Source of the DNA: CAZUZD01 sp964624465
Lineage (GTDB): Bacteria; Planctomycetota; Planctomycetia; Isosphaerales; Isosphaeraceae
Length of the DNA stretch: 8,739 nt
Assembly (NCBI GenBank): GCA_964624465.1
Contig: CAZUZD010000270.1
Coordinates: 1-8,739 of the forward strand
Reading direction: 5' to 3'
Part shown: in pieces, positions 6,103-8,739 of the stretch
Layout: each line of letters starts with the position of its first letter
How positions within the stretch are numbered: position 1 is the stretch's first letter
The notes under the pieces: model-generated
Told to the model about the DNA's origin: nothing
The model's database searches: none
Seen by the model: only the letters and a program-made list of their open reading frames with translations
Made by a program: the position numbers and the translations under genes

Positions 6103-7350
6103 TCAGGAGGCGCCCATGCGGATCGCCGCCATCGGCGCCATCCGCGAGGCCTTCCAGGCGGGATAGAGGCCGCCCAGGGTGCCCATGGCGACGGCGAGAC
6201 CCAGGCCCTTGAGGGCGTCGGACGGCGTGATCGACAGGCTCAGGCCGCTGACGCTGATGAACTGGTTGGCCACCACCGTGAAGGTCACCGCCAGCAGGAA
6301 CCCGAGCACCCCGGCCAGCAGGCCCAGGTACGCGCTCTCGGCCGAGACCAGGGCCAGCACATGGCCGCGGGTCCAGCCGTTGGTGCGCAGGACGCCGAAC
6401 TCGGCGAACCGCTCGGTGGTGCTCATGAGCATGGTGTTGACGATGCCGACGACGCCGACCAGCAGGGCCAGCAGCACGGTGGCCAGCAGGAACAGGTCGA
6501 GCTGGTTCATCAGCGAGCCGAAGTTGGCCATGATCTCGTTCGGGCTGCGGCCGTCGACCCCGGCGAAGCGCCGCTCGATCTCGGCGGTCAGCTCGTCGTT
6601 GCGGGCCGGGTCGGCGGCCTCGAGGTAGAAGGTCGAGACCAGCGTGTCGGGGATGTTCGAGATCCGCCGCGCGGTGCCGATGTCGAGCACGATGACGACG
6701 TCCAGCAGCATCGAGCCGGTCTCGTACAGGCCGATGATCTCGAACAGCTCCTCGCCGATCTTGAGCGAGTCGCCGATGGCCTTGGGCTTGCCGGTGGCGT
6801 CGTCGGCGAAGTCGCGGGCGATCTTGGTGCTGATGACGATCCGGTTCGTGTTCTCGTCGCCTGGCCTGAGGAACCGCCCCTGCTTCATCGCCCTGGGGAA
6901 GATGGCCGACTTGAGGTTCTGGTGGGTGGCGATCTCCTGGCCCGCCAGCACGGGCTGGTCCAGGACGTTCTGGATCCGCTTGTTCTGCCCCTCGCGCGAG
7001 CCGTCGAGCATGGCGCCCACGCCGCTGCGCACGATGTTGCCGACGGCGGTGCGGCCCTCGATGGCCGGGGGCAACCGCCAGAGCTCGGCGGCCACGGCGG
7101 TGACGCCCGGGATCGTCCGGAGCTTCGGGCCCAGGTCGCTCGGCAGGTCGCTGAAGACGGGGCTGAAGGCGTTCTCCTTCAGGACCACCACGCCCTGGAT
7201 CTTGCTCATCGTCTCGCCGACGAGGCTGCGCAGGCCGGCCGAGAGGCTCAGCAGGCCGAGCACGCCCAGGATCGGGATCGAGAGGCCGACGAGGGCCAGC
7301 ACGGTGCGCAGGGGGCGGGTCAGCAGGTTCCGCCAGGCGAAGGTGAGCAT
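6103..7350 (-). CDS. FtsX/MacB-family ABC transporter permease
   Basis: From ATG 7350 the protein has 415 residues. FAWRNLLTRPLRTVLALVGL (4-23) leads into the first membrane helix (about 14-38). A large periplasmic MacB_PCD-like domain (about 40-280) follows. Three C-terminal helices lie at about 284-308, 332-358 and 380-398, with the FtsX-core signature GIVNTMLMSTTERFAEFGVL (302-321) and LYPAWKASRMAP (395-406) near the end. One-plus-three topology is that of MacB/LolC-type permeases, which work as dimers with a MacB/LolD-like ATPase to move lipoproteins, peptides, antibiotics or siderophores out of or across the periplasm. An upstream GTG at 7407 would add 19 polar residues not expected of the family, so ATG 7350 is preferred, although it lacks a clear Shine-Dalgarno motif. 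No membrane-fusion protein gene is in the window, so the tripartite state is unknown. Confidence 0.9.
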   Translation of the reverse strand: MLTFAWRNLLTRPLRTVLALVGLSIPILGVLGLLSLSAGLRSLVGETMSKIQGVVVLKENAFSPVFSDLPSDLGPKLRTIPGVTAVAAELWRLPPAIEGRTAVGNIVRSGVGAMLDGSREGQNKRIQNVLDQPVLAGQEIATHQNLKSAIFPRAMKQGRFLRPGDENTNRIVISTKIARDFADDATGKPKAIGDSLKIGEELFEIIGLYETGSMLLDVVIVLDIGTARRISNIPDTLVSTFYLEAADPARNDELTAEIERRFAGVDGRSPNEIMANFGSLMNQLDLFLLATVLLALLVGVVGIVNTMLMSTTERFAEFGVLRTNGWTRGHVLALVSAESAYLGLLAGVLGFLLAVTFTVVANQFISVSGLSLSITPSDALKGLGLAVAMGTLGGLYPAWKASRMAPMAAIRMGAS

Positions 7351-7452
7351 GATGGGTCGCGACGCGCTCGGGTCGGGGCGGACGCGGCGATGGGAAGCCT
7401 CGGGCACCGAAGGAGATTCGGCGACGGGCGATGTCCGCGACGGAACCTCCGC

Positions 7453-7480
7453 ATTATAGTCACCCCGGTCCGCCGGCCAA
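7453..7480 (-). promoter_or_regulatory. Sigma-70-type promoter for the permease-ATPase-macro operon
   Basis: On the minus strand TTGGCC (7480-7475; 4 of 6 matches to TTGACA) is followed after 16 bases by a perfect TATAAT (7458-7453), which stands out in DNA this GC-rich. Transcription would begin near 7446, giving a leader of about 95 bases to ATG 7350. The same AT patch read on the + strand gives TATAGT (7455-7460), a possible overlapping -10 for the divergent acetamidase gene, but no good -35 accompanies it. Confidence 0.65.
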
Positions 7481-7500
7481 GGGTGGACCCCGGCCGCCCC

Positions 7501-7530
7501 CCCGCCCCGCCCCGCCCCACCCCGCCCCGC
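7501..7530. repeat. Tandem CCCGCCCCGC repeat in the acetamidase leader
   Basis: Three tandem 10-base units (CCCGCCCCGC, CCCGCCCCAC, CCCGCCCCGC), equal to six CCCGC-like 5-mers with one change, end directly before the GAGG ribosome binding site (7531-7534). The complementary strand carries the G-runs, which lie upstream of the minus-strand promoter. It may be simple slippage-prone repeat; a regulatory role is speculation. Confidence 0.7.
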
Positions 7531-7541
7531 GAGGACGTCCC

Positions 7542-8441
7542 ATGCAGGTCGCCGACACCTCGGTCCTCTACTTCGAGACCGGACCCGCCAACCGGCCCAC
7601 GCTCCGGGTGCAGCCCGGCGAGCCGTTCGCCGTGCAGACGCAGCTCAACCGCGGCCCCTGGTTCGATGCGCATCCCGACGGCGAGCGCCTGCGGGCCCTG
7701 CTCCGTGGCGGCAACCCGGCCAGCGGTTGCATCTGGGTCGAGGGCGCCGAGCCCGGCATGGTGCTGCGGGTGCACGTCGGGCCGATCGCGCTCGACCCGG
7801 TCGGCTTCACCCGCTATCGAGGCCACAACGGCGCCCTGCCGGGCTGGCTCGGCGGCACGAGCCTGGGGTTGCAGGAGCGGGTGGTGCAGATCGCCGACGG
7901 CCTGATCCACTGGGGCGAGGGCCGAACGGTGCCCGTGGCCCCGATGCTCGGCTTCGTGGGCACGAGCCCCGAGTTCGAGACCTGGGGAAACACCTGGGCG
8001 GGCCGGCACGGTGGCAACCTCGATGTGCAGGAGCTGACCACCGGCGCCACCATCACCCTGCCGGTGAACGTGCCGGGCGCCCTGCTGCACGTGGGCGACA
8101 TGCACGCCCGCCAGGGGGACGGCGAGATCTGTGGCGCCGGCGGCATCGAGGCCTCGGGTCGGGTCGAGCTCCGCTGCGAGCTGGCCCCGGCGCCACCGGA
8201 GTTCTCCTGGCCTCGGATCGGCGACGCCACCCACCGCATGGTCGCCGCCCAGGGCCGGCCGGCGGAGGACGCCTTCCGAGAGGCGCTCGAGGCGATGGTC
8301 CTCTGGCTGGAGGCCGACGGCTGGCCGCGCGGCGAGGCGTTCCTCTGGCTGGGCCAGGTGCTCGAGGCCCGCTGCACCCAGTTCGTGAACCCGACGTTCA
8401 CGTACCTGGCCAAGGTCCGCCACGACCTGGCCGCCCGCTGA
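7542..8441 (+). CDS. Acetamidase/formamidase family protein (FmdA/AmdA)
   Basis: The 299-residue protein matches the acetamidase/formamidase family in length and motifs. It has VGPIALDPVGFTRYRGHNG (79-97), the core HGGNLDVQELTTGATITLPV (156-175), and PGALLHVGDMHARQGDGEICGAGGIE (178-203), the family's most conserved block with Asp186, His188 and the QGDGE loop. Family members hydrolyse acetamide or formamide to the acid and ammonia, but many are uncharacterised and this one may act on another small amide. ATG 7542 is chosen because GAGG sits 7 bases upstream and the protein then begins like its relatives. An in-frame ATG at 7431 would add a Pro-rich tail encoded by the CCCGC repeats. It is transcribed divergently from the ABC operon. 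No amide transporter or urease-type neighbour is visible. Confidence 0.85.
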   Translation: MQVADTSVLYFETGPANRPTLRVQPGEPFAVQTQLNRGPWFDAHPDGERLRALLRGGNPASGCIWVEGAEPGMVLRVHVGPIALDPVGFTRYRGHNGALPGWLGGTSLGLQERVVQIADGLIHWGEGRTVPVAPMLGFVGTSPEFETWGNTWAGRHGGNLDVQELTTGATITLPVNVPGALLHVGDMHARQGDGEICGAGGIEASGRVELRCELAPAPPEFSWPRIGDATHRMVAAQGRPAEDAFREALEAMVLWLEADGWPRGEAFLWLGQVLEARCTQFVNPTFTYLAKVRHDLAAR

Positions 8442-8464
8442 GACCAGACCGCGGCCCGGAAATG

Positions 8465-8503
8465 CCGACGAGCCGCCGCAGGCTGGCTGCGGCGGCTCGT
8501 CGG
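8465..8503. terminator. Bidirectional terminator-like stem-loop between convergent genes
   Basis: CCGACGAGCCGCCGCAG (8465-8481) pairs perfectly over 17 bp with CTGCGGCGGCTCGTCGG (8487-8503) around a 5-base loop. It starts 23 bases after the acetamidase stop and lies 32 bases beyond the stop of the convergent minus-strand gene. Neither side has a proper T-tract. Placement and perfection of the stem argue for a shared terminator or 3'-end stabilising structure. Confidence 0.75.
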
Positions 8504-8535
8504 GATTGTCGGTCAGGTGGCTGTGGCTGCGGGGC

Positions 8536-8739
8536 TCAGGCCTCGCCGCCGCTGCCCTCGCCGGTGGCCTCGGGGGCCGGCGGCGGGGTCTCCGGGTTCG
8601 GGCCGTCGTCGGTGCGGGCCTCGAAGAGCTGCTTGAGCTGGCCGAAGGTCCGCAGCGGCTTGCTGCCGGCCAGGGCGTCCTTCGAGAGCGGCGCGGGGGG
8701 CTGAGCCGGCTTGGGCTTGCGGGGCGTCGGCGGGGTGTC
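8536..8739 (-). CDS. C-terminal part of an unidentified minus-strand protein
   Basis: The minus-strand frame is open from the window edge (8739) to a TGA at 8538-8536, giving the last 67 residues of a protein whose start lies outside. It reads as a Pro/Lys/Ala-rich stretch, then a short helical-looking segment KPLRTFGQLKQLFEARTD, then an acidic Pro/Glu/Gly-rich tail ending GEGSGGEA. The mixture of an ordered segment inside disordered flanks, and the convergent hairpin just beyond its stop, support a real gene. The family is not recognised. The edge truncation is from the window, not a mutation. Confidence 0.65.
   Translation of the reverse strand, partial: DTPPTPRKPKPAQPPAPLSKDALAGSKPLRTFGQLKQLFEARTDDGPNPETPPPAPEATGEGSGGEA

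Noticed and set aside
7431..7541. N-terminal extension of the acetamidase to ATG 7431
   Set aside because: The extension is Pro/His-rich, encoded by the CCCGC repeats, and unlike the family; ATG 7542 has a well-placed GAGG.
6361..7905. 514-codon + frame across the permease and into the acetamidase gene
   Set aside because: Antisense to a well-supported FtsX-type permease and with no recognisable domain.

Overview
The window is very GC-rich (roughly 70% or more by eye). Genes carry leading Shine-Dalgarno motifs only patchily, and no mobile-element protein, rRNA or tRNA is visible. The gene set is an exported Cys-rich four-helix copper-binding protein, an FG-GAP/VCBS secreted propeller, a DUF5009/HGSNAT-like membrane acyltransferase, an FtsX/MacB permease and an acetamidase/formamidase. 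Together with the GC content this suggests a Planctomycetota chromosome, perhaps Isosphaeraceae-like; that is inference from content, not a phylogenetic test.

Layout. Positions 1-212 hold no convincing gene. On the + strand follow a Tat-exported Csp1-like copper-storage protein (213-716), a terminator-like hairpin (747-779), a secreted FG-GAP repeat protein (892-2151) and, 22-52 bp later, a multi-pass acyltransferase-like membrane protein (2174-3328). An AT-richer gap (3329-3601) then carries two copies of a ~54-bp palindrome. A PIG3-type NAD(P)H:quinone oxidoreductase lies on the + strand (3602-4591). The gap after it, which also lies beyond the 3' end of a convergent minus-strand operon, contains a 138-bp element bounded by perfect 15-bp inverted repeats with a G-run core (4662-4799).

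The minus-strand operon reads permease (7350-6103), ABC ATPase (6024-5320), then a macro-domain protein (5314-4838) starting only 5 bp after the ATPase stop. It appears to be driven by a sigma-70-like promoter with a perfect TATAAT box at 7453-7480. The divergent + gene is an acetamidase/formamidase-family protein (7542-8441). A perfect 17-bp stem-loop (8465-8503) separates it from the C-terminal part of a convergent minus-strand gene that leaves the window (8536-8739).

The window looks mostly like ordinary housekeeping and accessory chromosome. The items most worth a second look are the 13-cysteine Csp1-like protein, the macro-domain gene locked into an ABC-exporter operon, the paired palindromes with an apparently inverted loop, and the 138-bp inverted-repeat element.
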